Of a stretch of 64,000 nt of DNA, positions 17,816 to 28,300 are shown one piece after another; the stretch's first letter is position 1; every line of letters starts with the position of its first letter. Made by a program: the position numbers and the translations under genes. Origin of the DNA: UBA2108 sp002713215 (GTDB lineage: Bacteria; Bacteroidota; Bacteroidia; Flavobacteriales_G; Salibacteraceae); NCBI GenBank assembly GCA_937891015.1, contig CALAPY010000091.1, positions 31,162-95,161 on the forward strand. The letters run 5' to 3'. The notes beneath the pieces were generated by a model. That model was not told where the DNA came from and ran no database searches. It saw nothing but the letters and a program-made list of their open reading frames with translations.

Positions 17816-20245
17816 TTGAGGTCTCAGGTAAAAATAGAGAGTCAGGACGTTGTTGCCTGTGCCCATTGTGGAGAAGACTGCATAAATGAACAACTGGAGT
17901 TCGATTCCAAGTGGTTCTGCTGCACGGGTTGTCAAACGGTTTATGAAATTCTGTCAACCAACGACATGTGCGATTACTATGGAATTGACACTCCCAAAGT
18001 AACCGTAAAGCAAACTGAATTCGGGAATAAATACGCTTTTCTGGATACTCCGGAAATAGAAGAAAAACTCTATTCGTTTATCGAGGGCGACTACCGGGTT
18101 GTAAAGCTCTTTGTTCCAATTATTCACTGTGCTTCCTGCATTTGGTTGTTGGAAAATTTGGGAAGGCTTTTACCGGAAGTCTCTTCCTCGAAGGTGAACT
18201 TCGTTAAAAAGGTGGTTACCATCAATTTTAACCGAAGCGACGTATCGCTTCGCCAGGTGGTGGAACTTTTAGCCTCGTTAGGCTATCCTCCCGACATTAA
18301 CCTGGAAGGGTATAAGGAAGAAAAATCAAATAAACGATCACGGACCCTATTGATAAAACTTGGGGTTGCCGGATTTAGTTTCGGAAACATCATGCTTATG
18401 AGTTTTCCGGAATACTTTTCCTTCCAGTTTCAGGACGAAGCACAATATTTAAAACTCTTTGCATGGCTAAACCTACTTTTAAGCCTGCCTGTATTTTTCT
18501 ATTGTTCAACTGAATACTTTGTTTCAGCAATAAAAGGGTTAAGGCACAAAATCGTAAACATTGACGTGCCTATTTCATTGGGGATTGTGGTTCTTTTTGC
18601 CAGAAGTACCTATGAAATAATGAGCGGTACAGGCGTTGGCTACCTGGATTCTATGACCGGATTGGTATTTTTTCTATTGATCGGAAAGTGGTTTCAGAAT
18701 AAGACCTATGAGGCATTGAGTTTTGAACGGGATTACAAAAGCTACTTTCCACTGGCCATTACCCTGGTAGAGGATGGAACCGAGCGAAGCGTTTTAGCCA
18801 ATCATCTTAAAAAGGGAGATGAAATCCGAATTCGCAACGGTGAACTGATCCCTGCCGATTCCATTCTTATTTCGAATAAGGCCAGCATTGACTATAGTTT
18901 TGTAACCGGTGAATCGAAAGAGGTAGAAAAGAAAAAAGGAGATTTTTTATATGCCGGAGGGCGCCAGGAAGGAGAAACCATTCGAATGATCGTACAAAAA
19001 GAGGTTTCCCAGAGTTACCTCACCGACTTGTGGAACCAGAGTGCATTTAACAAGGATAATAAGGCGAGGTACTCTTCCATTATCGATCGGGTGAGTCAGT
19101 ATTTTACGCTGATAATTATAAGCATTGCCAGCCTTTCTGCAGGATATTGGCTACTTATGGACCCTTCACTGGCCATAGAAACATTTACGGCCGTTCTAAT
19201 TATAGCCTGTCCTTGTGCACTAGCGCTTTCACTACCATTTACCATGGGAAATTCCATTCGAATTCTTGGAAAACTTGGCTTCTACCTCAAAAATGCATTG
19301 AGCCTTGAAAGCCTGGCAGAAACTGATACCGTGGTTTTTGACAAAACAGGAACCATAACCGGGAATGCCAAAGACCGGGTTCTTTTTGTTGGGGAAACCC
19401 GATTGAGCCTGGAAGAATTAAAAATCATTAAATCGCTATGCTCTTCTTCTACTCATCCCATCAGCAGTAGCATTGCCAAGAGCATAGAATCGGAAACCAC
19501 CAAAATTGAAGATTACAATGAAATTCCCGGAAAAGGAATCGAAGGAAATGCCAATGAGTTGTCCGTAAAAATAGGTTCAGCCGGTTTCTGCCATGCAAGT
19601 GATGCAGTTGCAGGAACCCATGCATTTGTTTCCGTAAACGGAGAAATAAAAGGCCATTTTTCGATTCGAAAAGAAACCCGACATGGGCTTGAGCAGGTCT
19701 TGAAAGATTTAAGAAACCATGGAACCGATCTTCACCTGTTAAGTGGAGATACATCGACCAACCAGGACCGAATAATTTCACTGTTTCCAGAGAAAAAAAA
19801 AGTGTTTTTTAACCAATCTCCACAAGACAAGTTAAACTATATCAACCAACTGAAATCGAAGGGCAAAAAGGTGCTTATGCTGGGCGATGGACTCAATGAT
19901 GCCGGTGCCTTAAAAGCGTCTAACGCAGGTATTGCAGTAAGCGAAGACGTTTATGCATTTTCTCCCGCTTGTGACGGTATTCTGGAAGCAGATCGCTTTG
20001 ATATGCTGGACCGAATACTTCACTTTTCCAAACAAAGCATTATCATAGTTAAATGGAGTTTTGCGCTGTCCTTCCTCTACAATATCGTGGGTATGTATTT
20101 CGCGGTTCAGGGAATGTTAAGTCCTGTGGTGGCTGCTATTCTAATGCCTTTAAGTTCAATTACAATTGTGGTATTTGTAACGATTGCTACTAATCTGATG
20201 GGTAAAATCGTTTTTAAAAAGCAACGGGTTCTGACTGAGAATTAG
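17816..20245 (+). CDS. Copper-translocating P-type ATPase, FixI/CcoI type
   Basis: An 809-residue P1B-type ATPase of the FixI/CcoI subgroup, which exports copper for cbb3 oxidase assembly. The N-terminus has the subgroup's extra metal-binding region (Cys15-x2-Cys18-x3-Cys22, then CCTGC at 35-39) and a HMA domain with CASC (Cys105, Cys108). Membrane segments follow from ~residue 175. The transmembrane CPC is at 465-467. The phosphorylation loop DKTGT starts at Asp509, with an HP motif (THPIS) and GDGLND at 690-695. All catalytic residues are present. No ATG precedes the first metal-binding cysteines, so the start is taken as TTG at 17816; a sequence problem or a non-standard start cannot be excluded. 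The usual cbb3 genes (ccoS, ccoN, ccoO) are not next to it; downstream is a convergent gene, so it stands alone. Confidence 0.9.
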   Translation: MRSQVKIESQDVVACAHCGEDCINEQLEFDSKWFCCTGCQTVYEILSTNDMCDYYGIDTPKVTVKQTEFGNKYAFLDTPEIEEKLYSFIEGDYRVVKLFVPIIHCASCIWLLENLGRLLPEVSSSKVNFVKKVVTINFNRSDVSLRQVVELLASLGYPPDINLEGYKEEKSNKRSRTLLIKLGVAGFSFGNIMLMSFPEYFSFQFQDEAQYLKLFAWLNLLLSLPVFFYCSTEYFVSAIKGLRHKIVNIDVPISLGIVVLFARSTYEIMSGTGVGYLDSMTGLVFFLLIGKWFQNKTYEALSFERDYKSYFPLAITLVEDGTERSVLANHLKKGDEIRIRNGELIPADSILISNKASIDYSFVTGESKEVEKKKGDFLYAGGRQEGETIRMIVQKEVSQSYLTDLWNQSAFNKDNKARYSSIIDRVSQYFTLIIISIASLSAGYWLLMDPSLAIETFTAVLIIACPCALALSLPFTMGNSIRILGKLGFYLKNALSLESLAETDTVVFDKTGTITGNAKDRVLFVGETRLSLEELKIIKSLCSSSTHPISSSIAKSIESETTKIEDYNEIPGKGIEGNANELSVKIGSAGFCHASDAVAGTHAFVSVNGEIKGHFSIRKETRHGLEQVLKDLRNHGTDLHLLSGDTSTNQDRIISLFPEKKKVFFNQSPQDKLNYINQLKSKGKKVLMLGDGLNDAGALKASNAGIAVSEDVYAFSPACDGILEADRFDMLDRILHFSKQSIIIVKWSFALSFLYNIVGMYFAVQGMLSPVVAAILMPLSSITIVVFVTIATNLMGKIVFKKQRVLTEN

Positions 20246-20252
20246 GGGGAGG

Positions 20253-20287
20253 TATTGGATATTGGATATTGGATATTGGATATTGGA
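20253..20287. repeat. Perfect 5 x 7-bp tandem repeat (TATTGGA)
   Basis: Five exact copies of TATTGGA lie head to tail in the 70-bp gap between the convergent ATPase and PorP/SprF genes. Seven-base units keep changing reading frame, so the array is not coding. It has no dyad symmetry and is not a terminator. Similar short heptamer runs are familiar in Bacteroidota intergenic DNA; a function is unknown. Confidence 0.85.
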
Positions 20288-20315
20288 TCAAAAATCTAAT
20301 ATCAATTATCTAACG

Positions 20316-21386
20316 TCAACTATAAGGCTGGTCATTTTCGTCCTTGAGTTCCTGCTCCTTTTTCTGCTTCTCTTTCTTCTCTCGTTCTTTAGCAGCCTTT
20401 TCGGTTTTCTTCAGCGCCTTCTTAACCTCTTTCAGCTTTTTCTTACGGTAACTCTTAATCTTTTTAGGCAGATTAACGTTGGCCCTTCTGTTATTACCAA
20501 CTCCATAAACCAACATTACCTCGTGAGTTCCGGAATGGTAATTGTTTAATTCACTCCCCAATTGCATGTTGAATGCATAACCCAACTTAAAGTCCCGGTT
20601 GATTTTATAATTGGCCATAAAGTTCAGGGAATTCAGGCTTCGGTAAGTAACCCCAAGCCCAATTTCTTCTTTGTATTCAAAAAGGGCATTAATATCAAAT
20701 TGTAGTGGCGATCCGGGCTGGTACTTTACCAACACCGATGGTTTTACCGTAAACAACTGGTTGAGGTCTTTTTTCCAACCTGCAACTACCTGGTAATTCA
20801 TCTCCTTCATCGACAGGTTAAATGCCGTTCCGCTACCCGACCCGATAAAACGGTTGTAAAACAACTCTGGAATGGAAAACCCTGCCCAAATCTTATTGTT
20901 GTAGTAATAGGCTCCAAATCCAGTATTGAATGAAAATAAACTTTGGTTTGAGGTGGAAACAATCGGATCGTTGGGATAATCGGTGAGTGCCTGGCTATAA
21001 TCGCTTTGAAACAAATCGAACCCGGGAGTGACGGCCAACGAAAAGAAACTCTTTCTATCAATTCTAAACTTATGTGCATACAAGGCCATGATCTTGTACC
21101 TGCTGTGAATTCCAATTTTATCGCTGATAACAATACCACCCAGGGTATTGTCCTGGACTTTAAGAGGTGCGTTAAAATTTAACATCATGGTTGTGGGAGC
21201 TCCCTTATATCCCGTCCATTGATTCTGGAAAACAAAGGCACCACTTTTACCGGATTTAGTAACAACGGCTGCCGGATTTAAAAACGTAGGATGCAGCATG
21301 TATTGGGCGGTTTGAAGCTCACGCTGAGCTATACCCGTAAGCGATACCATCAAAACAAATAATATGAGCAGTATTTCCTTTCTCAT
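20316..21386 (-). CDS. PorP/SprF family type IX secretion system membrane protein
   Basis: A 356-residue outer-membrane protein. A signal peptide (MRKEILLILFVLMVSLTGIA) is followed by the PorP/SprF family start (QYMLHPTFLNPAAVVTKSG, then FQNQWTGYKGAPTT) and a series of amphipathic strands typical of a beta-barrel (residues ~40-305). PorP/SprF homologues encoded beside T9SS cargo are thought to assist delivery or anchoring of that cargo; SprF is needed for SprB on the Flavobacterium surface. The start ATG overlaps the stop of the upstream type B protein by 1 bp, so the two are translationally coupled. The final ~48 residues are unusual: a highly charged Lys/Glu-rich segment (KEREKKEKQKKEQELKDE) that looks helical and periplasmic, beyond the normal barrel end. 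Confidence 0.9.
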   Translation of the reverse strand: MRKEILLILFVLMVSLTGIAQRELQTAQYMLHPTFLNPAAVVTKSGKSGAFVFQNQWTGYKGAPTTMMLNFNAPLKVQDNTLGGIVISDKIGIHSRYKIMALYAHKFRIDRKSFFSLAVTPGFDLFQSDYSQALTDYPNDPIVSTSNQSLFSFNTGFGAYYYNNKIWAGFSIPELFYNRFIGSGSGTAFNLSMKEMNYQVVAGWKKDLNQLFTVKPSVLVKYQPGSPLQFDINALFEYKEEIGLGVTYRSLNSLNFMANYKINRDFKLGYAFNMQLGSELNNYHSGTHEVMLVYGVGNNRRANVNLPKKIKSYRKKKLKEVKKALKKTEKAAKEREKKEKQKKEQELKDENDQPYS

Positions 21387-24300
21387 TATTTGGTCTTCAA
21401 TTCTACTGTTCCTTTTATGGGTTCTCCCCGGTTTGTTTTCAAAACATAAAAGTATGTTCCGTCAACCAATTTTTTGCCTCCGGCTATTCCTTTGTTTGTT
21501 TGCCCTTCCCATTGATTCTCATAAGGGGCAGCCTGATACACCAAATCCCCCCATCTATTGTAGATGTATACTTCGTTTTCCAGGTAAGATTCAATTCCCG
21601 GAACAACCCAAAAATCGTTTACTCCATCTCCATTTGGTGTAAAGGCACTGGGTATAAATTCATAAGGGTTACCCAATACGTAATAAATTACCTTAGCACT
21701 GTCGCAAATGTTGGCACAACTTACATTACAAATTCGATATAAACTGGAATCCGTTCTTCTAAAATCGAGCTTGGGTTCGTAGTAAATGGTCGAGTTTAAT
21801 CCATTCACCACACCAGCAGTAGTATCAAACGATCTGGACTCTTTGGGGCCTTCGTAAATTTCAAATGTTCCAATAAGTTTTAGGGTATCTTCCGGGTAAA
21901 GCCGTGCCAATGGATCCAGTGTAACATCAGACCCTTTTTGAAGCGAAACACTGTCGTCTTTGGCATAAAGCATTTCACCTGGTGTTATTTCAACCTGGGT
22001 AGAAATCGAATCGAAGCAAATTCCCAATTTTCCCTTTACCCAATAGGTAGAACTTGAATCCTGAACAATAGTAATGGTAGTGGTTGTGTCGCCGGTGCTC
22101 CATTCCCATTCCAATGCACCACTTGCCGTTAAGTTATAATCTAAACCGGCACATGCCGCACCCGCATGGGTTATAGCTACCCGTGGTGAGGTTTTTATAT
22201 CGGGATATACACCTAGTGTATTGCTACAACCGCTTACTATATCCTTATAAGAGAAGGCAAGTGCGGGTCGTAAAAGCAAAGGAATTTGCGAGTAGGCAAT
22301 TGGATCGAAATGATCAATCTGATTTACACTGTCGAAACTAAAAAATCCACCATTGGCTGGAGGTGGGCTAACCACAGAAATACCTAAGGAATTTAGCGCA
22401 ATGGAGTCGCTGTTGTTGCACAAATTATCAAAGAAGGATTGATTGACAAACAAGCCTGGCTTTTGTTTAATACTCACAAAATTAAAGGCTGTGTTCTGAC
22501 ACTTAAAACTATCGGCATATACATAATAAACGGTATCCACCCCATAATTGATGTAGGAAGTATCGGGCTTAAATATGTCATTAACCAGTAGGTATTGCTT
22601 GTAATAGTATTGTCCCCCTTTTGGAGTTCCCACATCAAAAAGCGTATCGCCATTGTTCTCACAAAAAGAGCCCAGATTTGGCAAACTAACTGAAGGCAGG
22701 TTTTTAACCTCTACTAGGGAAGACATGGTATCGCTACATCCTCTCTGGTCTTCAAACTCGAACAATACCTTGTGAAAGCCAACTCCTGAAATTCGTGGAA
22801 AAAAGTTAGAACCCGATACCGCTGGATGGCCCGAGAAGGTAGCTGTTTCACCGGGATTTTTAGCCTCTGGTGTAGCCTTTAAAATGTAAATAGGATCGTT
22901 ATCGCAAATGGTATCTGCAAACACAAAGGATACAATAGGAATGGTATCTATGGTTAATATATCCGTTGCCGTATCACCACAACCATTGGTTGCGGTATAT
23001 ACGTAGCGTATGGTATCACTCCTATATTGGGTACTATCCGGATCATACCGGCCAGTAAGTGAATCTAAAACTCCAACCCCCATAAAATACCCTCCCGTGG
23101 GTGACTGGCCCGACAAGTTAAAAATGGAACCATTTTTACAGACTGATGCTTTAGACAGGTTTAGACTAACCGTAGGGCGTTGTTTTACCTGTAGCGAGAT
23201 GGTGGTGTCGTGTGCACAATTATTGGTATCTATCACGTTGTATTTTACCCGATGAAACCCATTTATTAAGCTGTCACAGCGAAAAACAATGGAATCCTTT
23301 ATCCCCCAGGTCGGATTAATCATACTGTACCAATCCTTGTCAATAATTGGAGCTGATGCATATTTCAGGGTATCTGCAGGCTCTCCCTGGCAATAGGCCC
23401 TTACATTGGAAATGGTTATAACTGGCCGGGCATTAACAGTTACTTCAGCAGTATCCCTTCCAATACATCCCGTAGTGGCGTCAATGCGTTGAAAAATGAC
23501 CGAATCAATTCCAGTACCAACACCGGGTATACTTGGATTGTATGCATTTAGTCTATTGTTTCCAATACCCTTACCAAACAAAGAATCCGTGACAGAACTA
23601 AAAACAGGGTTGGTTGATAAAGCAAAAGCTATTGATACATTGTTGCAGGTAGATGTATCCGATATATTTACCTGGGGCAACAGGTCAATTATTACTGAAT
23701 CGGTATAAAATGTATCGATACATATTGCCGTACTGCCTGACATTTTCTTTATTTCCACAAAATAAACTCCGGCATCGGATATACTAATTTCATTGGTAGT
23801 ATCTCCAAGCAGACTCCCCACCCCTTTGCGGTACCATTGGAAGTCATAAGATGTATCGGCTAATGATAAAACTTCTCCCTTTTGCATACTGCAAAGGTGT
23901 TGGTCTATACCAACCAATCTAAAGCCGGTATACAACAAGGTGACGTTGGTATTGCAAAATATTTTGCTGGGAACAACCTGAGCAAAAGCCATATCGAAAT
24001 TACCAGCTGGAGAAGTAAAAGTACCTGCATTGCCATATTTTGCACGTCCTCGAAATCGATTACCCACAACCAATGCTCCACTGCTGTGCGACATAGCTGT
24101 GGCATAAATTTGATCGGTGGGCAATTGCATAATCCCATTTCCCTTGCCTCCCAAGGGGTTCAGGTTAACCAGGGAAGCCAGTAGGCAAACATCCCTAACT
24201 CCACTTTTTCTAATGGTGTCACTGCCAAAGGTAATTGTCGAAGACTCGTAAGTAGCTTGAACAAATGACCTTCCGGCGACATTGATCTCTATTTCATTTC

Positions 24301-25375
24301 CTTCTTCGTTGGAATTACCTCCGTATCCTTTGGTAATCAGTGCCACATCGCTGGAAGAAATCCTGGAAATTAAAATATCGTAGCCGCCATTTGTAATGAT
24401 AGTAGGGCTTGTACCCGAAATACTCCCATTAAACCGACCGGTAAGCACATAACCTCCTCCCGCTTTAGGGATATCGGCGTCCAGTACCTCAATATCTGCC
24501 GTAGAAGCCAGAACCGTCTTTAGTGAAATCAACGAACCACCCGCATCGTATCGTGCGGCAAACACATCTTTCCTTCCCTTAACCAACGGAGCAATAGAAC
24601 TTGACCCAGCAAACAATGAATCCTCAAAGTTTCCAAGAACCACTATTCTACTACTGGCTGCATCATATACCAGGGAAGATACCTGCTCTTTTCCAGGTCC
24701 GGAAATTTTTCTAGCCCATTGCAAAACGCCACCTGAGATTCTGATTTTAAGCAGAAATAAATCTCCAATGGAAGAACCGTATAAGGTAGTGTCTACTTCT
24801 AACGAATCATTGAACCGACCGGCAACGTATACAAACCCATTTTCATCGCTAACCACGGCATTAGCCTCACTATTGGTAGTTCCCGAATCGGGATAAACCC
24901 ACCGACGTGCACCGGTTGCCGAGAAATTGGCAACGAAGTAGTTCGCACTTACATATTTAACAGAATCTATGCTGCTTGCGCCTTGCTTTACTATTGTTTT
25001 TCCATCAAGCGTTCCGCAAAAACTAAAAGTAGCCGAAGCACTGTCGTAACAAGAGTTGTAAATGTGGTCGTCGGCCCCGGATGACTCAAAATGAACGGGA
25101 TTACTCCAAAAAAGAGCACCTGAAGCATTAACAGAAGAAACCAAAACATCCCGATTTCCTATTGCCGTAAAACTACGTCCTCCAATGGTTACATTTCCAC
25201 CGAAGGAAGTACTTATCATAGTGTTTCCAAGCTCTGTACTTGCTAATGAAGTTATTGAATTGTCGGCGTTATTAGACGTGGTATCAACATGCCTAGCCCA
25301 GTTGAATGCCTGGCCTAAAACACAGACCGGAAACAAGCATATAAAAATTGTATAGACAATTACCCTCTTTAGCAT
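21386..25375 (-). CDS. T9SS type B (gliding-motility C-terminal) surface protein with propeller and Ig-like repeats
   Basis: I use the ATG at 25375 (a GTG two codons upstream is possible), giving 1329 residues and a signal peptide (VIVYTIFICLFPVCVLG). Residues ~22-480 form SBBP-like propeller repeats (recurring W-A-x-x and F-V-Y-V-A-G-R-F type strands). Residues ~560-1060 hold six copies of the two-cysteine Ig-like repeat found in both neighbours, followed by an Ig-like domain with EWSTGDTTTTI. The last ~90 residues are a clear type B sorting domain: FIPSAFTPNGDGVNDFW, then VYIYNRWGDLVY and DGTYFYVL. This targets the protein to the surface through T9SS. It starts 12 bp after the stop of the 3749-residue adhesin gene, and its stop overlaps the PorP/SprF start, a pairing often seen for type B cargo. 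Confidence 0.9.
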   Translation of the reverse strand: MLKRVIVYTIFICLFPVCVLGQAFNWARHVDTTSNNADNSITSLASTELGNTMISTSFGGNVTIGGRSFTAIGNRDVLVSSVNASGALFWSNPVHFESSGADDHIYNSCYDSASATFSFCGTLDGKTIVKQGASSIDSVKYVSANYFVANFSATGARRWVYPDSGTTNSEANAVVSDENGFVYVAGRFNDSLEVDTTLYGSSIGDLFLLKIRISGGVLQWARKISGPGKEQVSSLVYDAASSRIVVLGNFEDSLFAGSSSIAPLVKGRKDVFAARYDAGGSLISLKTVLASTADIEVLDADIPKAGGGYVLTGRFNGSISGTSPTIITNGGYDILISRISSSDVALITKGYGGNSNEEGNEIEINVAGRSFVQATYESSTITFGSDTIRKSGVRDVCLLASLVNLNPLGGKGNGIMQLPTDQIYATAMSHSSGALVVGNRFRGRAKYGNAGTFTSPAGNFDMAFAQVVPSKIFCNTNVTLLYTGFRLVGIDQHLCSMQKGEVLSLADTSYDFQWYRKGVGSLLGDTTNEISISDAGVYFVEIKKMSGSTAICIDTFYTDSVIIDLLPQVNISDTSTCNNVSIAFALSTNPVFSSVTDSLFGKGIGNNRLNAYNPSIPGVGTGIDSVIFQRIDATTGCIGRDTAEVTVNARPVITISNVRAYCQGEPADTLKYASAPIIDKDWYSMINPTWGIKDSIVFRCDSLINGFHRVKYNVIDTNNCAHDTTISLQVKQRPTVSLNLSKASVCKNGSIFNLSGQSPTGGYFMGVGVLDSLTGRYDPDSTQYRSDTIRYVYTATNGCGDTATDILTIDTIPIVSFVFADTICDNDPIYILKATPEAKNPGETATFSGHPAVSGSNFFPRISGVGFHKVLFEFEDQRGCSDTMSSLVEVKNLPSVSLPNLGSFCENNGDTLFDVGTPKGGQYYYKQYLLVNDIFKPDTSYINYGVDTVYYVYADSFKCQNTAFNFVSIKQKPGLFVNQSFFDNLCNNSDSIALNSLGISVVSPPPANGGFFSFDSVNQIDHFDPIAYSQIPLLLRPALAFSYKDIVSGCSNTLGVYPDIKTSPRVAITHAGAACAGLDYNLTASGALEWEWSTGDTTTTITIVQDSSSTYWVKGKLGICFDSISTQVEITPGEMLYAKDDSVSLQKGSDVTLDPLARLYPEDTLKLIGTFEIYEGPKESRSFDTTAGVVNGLNSTIYYEPKLDFRRTDSSLYRICNVSCANICDSAKVIYYVLGNPYEFIPSAFTPNGDGVNDFWVVPGIESYLENEVYIYNRWGDLVYQAAPYENQWEGQTNKGIAGGKKLVDGTYFYVLKTNRGEPIKGTVELKTK

Positions 25376-25387
25376 TCTCACACAAAC

Positions 25388-28300
25388 CTATTGGTTAATC
25401 AATAACTGAACGGTACTAACTTTTCCGTTGCTGACAACTTGGAGATAATACATTCCATCGCTAACCTCCAACAATTTTAACGAATATGATTCATTTGGGC
25501 TTGCCTCTTTTAAAGTTTTTTCGGTTACTATTTTTCCTCGGACATCATAAACTCTTAGCAGAATTGGATCAACTGAATGACCCTGGAACCTAATATTGAA
25601 CTCTCCATTACTTGGATTAGGGTATACAGAATACCCAACTTCCGAAGCAATTTCAGGAACATTAATGTAAACTCCGGTTCCAAAATTGGTTGAATAATTC
25701 GATATCACGGAACCACTAGGTGCACAAGGCCCGGTGCTTCTTACCATAACAAAATAGAACAACGAATGTTCATCTCTGAGCACGTTGAAATCGTTGTATG
25801 ACCTCACATTTGCCGAAGTGCTATCCAACAACCTAAACCCTTCGCTGGTTGAGTAGCGGAAGATGTAGTATCCATTGATGGACAGCCCCTGATAAGTAGA
25901 CCAATTGAGTTGAATAATTTGATCGCTAATTTTTTCGGTCGACAACAGCACCGACTTATGGATAGGCGCTGCATCACTCTCCACACCACAGTTGTCATAG
26001 GTTCGAATGGAATAATTACCGACGTTAAACGAAGTATTCAAAGACGAGTCTATAAATTCGGGTTTGGCGCCTTTTAACACCTGCGTAAGGTTGAAATAAA
26101 CCCCTTTAACCGCAGATTCCCTAACCACTGAATATCCTGCAACCCCCGGCGTGCCATTGGTATCCCAAACAATTTTATTGTAAGTACTCGCAGAATCGTA
26201 AGTTACGTAGCAAATAGGAGCTGAAACCGGTACTCCAGGATCAATTGTAAATAAATCGACCGATTTACAACCCGAGGTATCGGTTAAGGTAACGGAATAA
26301 GTTCCAAGCGCCACACCAGTCAAATCCTGGGAGGTAGGACCGGATGACCACTGATAGGATTTAACGCTATCGATACTCGAAATGTAAATTCCACCATTGT
26401 TATTACCGCAGCTTACATTGGTAATGCTGTCCAGTTTAAACAAAGGCCTGGAGCTATTATTTAGTGTAAAATCGAATGTATCGGAACATTGTTTAGCATC
26501 TCCAACCACCAGGGTGTACCTTCCGGCACCAACACCATTGAGTGAATCGGTGGTGGAGGTTTGACCTAGCCAGTTGTAAGTATATCCCGGCGTTCCGCCT
26601 TTTACGTCAACAATAATGTATCCATCGGTACTGTCGCAATCCGGTTGGTTTAGAACGGAAGACAGAAGCACCTCATCGGGCGATGTAATCTCGTAGGACT
26701 TCACAGTTGTACAACCCGAAGTATCTACCACCCGAACGCTGTAAATTCCGGAATTTAAGTTACTAATGCTTGATTGTCTGGCACCATTGGACCATGAAAT
26801 ATTCATAAGGGATGCGTTGCTTATACCCAGTGAAATGTAACCTTCGGTACTGGAGTAGCATGCATTGTGTTTAATGGAATCCAATGAAACATCGGGAGCA
26901 TTTTTATCAGAAACATCTACCGTTGCATATTGCTCACAAGAGTTGGCATCTTCAACGGTTACGGTATAAGAACCTGCAACCAGTCCCGTGTTGGAAGGGT
27001 TTCGCTCTCCGTCGGACCAATAATACTGGAAGGGTGATTTTCCTCTGCTTACTGAAATGTAACCCACCCCTGTTGCGCTTCCACAAACCGAAGGCGTGGA
27101 ACTGGTAAATATGGAGTAATTCTCATGTACGGTTACCAAAACACTTCCTTCCGATTCGCAATTGAACTGGTTGGTAACTGTAACCGCATATAATTTGGTG
27201 GTGTCCGGCGACTGGCTTATGCTGGAAGTTTGATGCCCTGTACTCCATGAATAACTAATTCCACCGGAAGCACTCAGGCTCAATGACTCTCCATCACATA
27301 TCGCCGTATCGTTGCTAAGTACCAACGTTGGGTTTGGATGGATTTGAACCGTATCGCGAATGTCGCTAATGCAATTGTTGGTATCGGTAAATTCATAAAC
27401 AAAAGGATAACTACCTGCTGATAAACTCTTAACGAACATGGTTGATCCAAAAATGTTGATACCGCTGAAACTACCTCCAGCAGGACTGTAATAGGTATTC
27501 AAATCCAAATTGGGGCTTCCCTTACAAAGTTCAGGGAGCGGTGTTCCCGTAACCGGTGTAGCGGAATCCAAACGTAGCATGTGGTAAGCCGTATCGGAAC
27601 AACCAAACTTGTCGGTGTAGGCATACCAGAGACTATCTGAACCTCCCTGAGCTGAATCGGGAACGTAGTTGCTTCCCACTACTCCGTTTCCTCCGTAAAC
27701 CCCTGTTGTACCAATAGGAGTACCACCTACCAGCGTAAACGGACTTATGTTTTTACATATTGAATTTAAAAAGGCCAGTCGAACATCGGGCAATTCTCTT
27801 ACCTGAATCGATTGATCTTTGTAGCTCGAACATTGATTAGAATCTGTATAGCTGTATCGAACGCTAAATACTCCTACACTGTCTGGAGAGAATTTCTGAT
27901 TGGCCGTGTCTACAAAGTAGGCCCCGGTATACTTTCCACCTATTGGGGTTGCACCGGTAAGCACAAACGAATCGGAACGGATACACAACGAAGGCCAGGA
28001 AGTAGTGGTTATGACTGGCAATTGATTAATAGCTACGGTTTGAGTATCGCTTGAAGTACATCCTTTTAAATCGGTAAACTGATAGATAAGGGTATCTACT
28101 CCAACTCCTTTAAACAGAGGGTAATAAAAGTTTCCATTGACTCCTTTTCCGGAATAGACTCCGGTTCCCAGGATACTTGGTTTTCCTCCGGTTAGTTTAA
28201 ACGATGTAGCATCTATACACAAATCGGCCAGGGTATCGAGGGTAACTGTGGGAACACTATCTACTCTTAAATTTTGAATGGTAGAATTTGAACAACCAAA

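Noticed and set aside
20253..20287. CRISPR array or transcription terminator
   Set aside because: Units are 7 bp without spacers and have no dyad symmetry or T-run; it is a simple tandem repeat.
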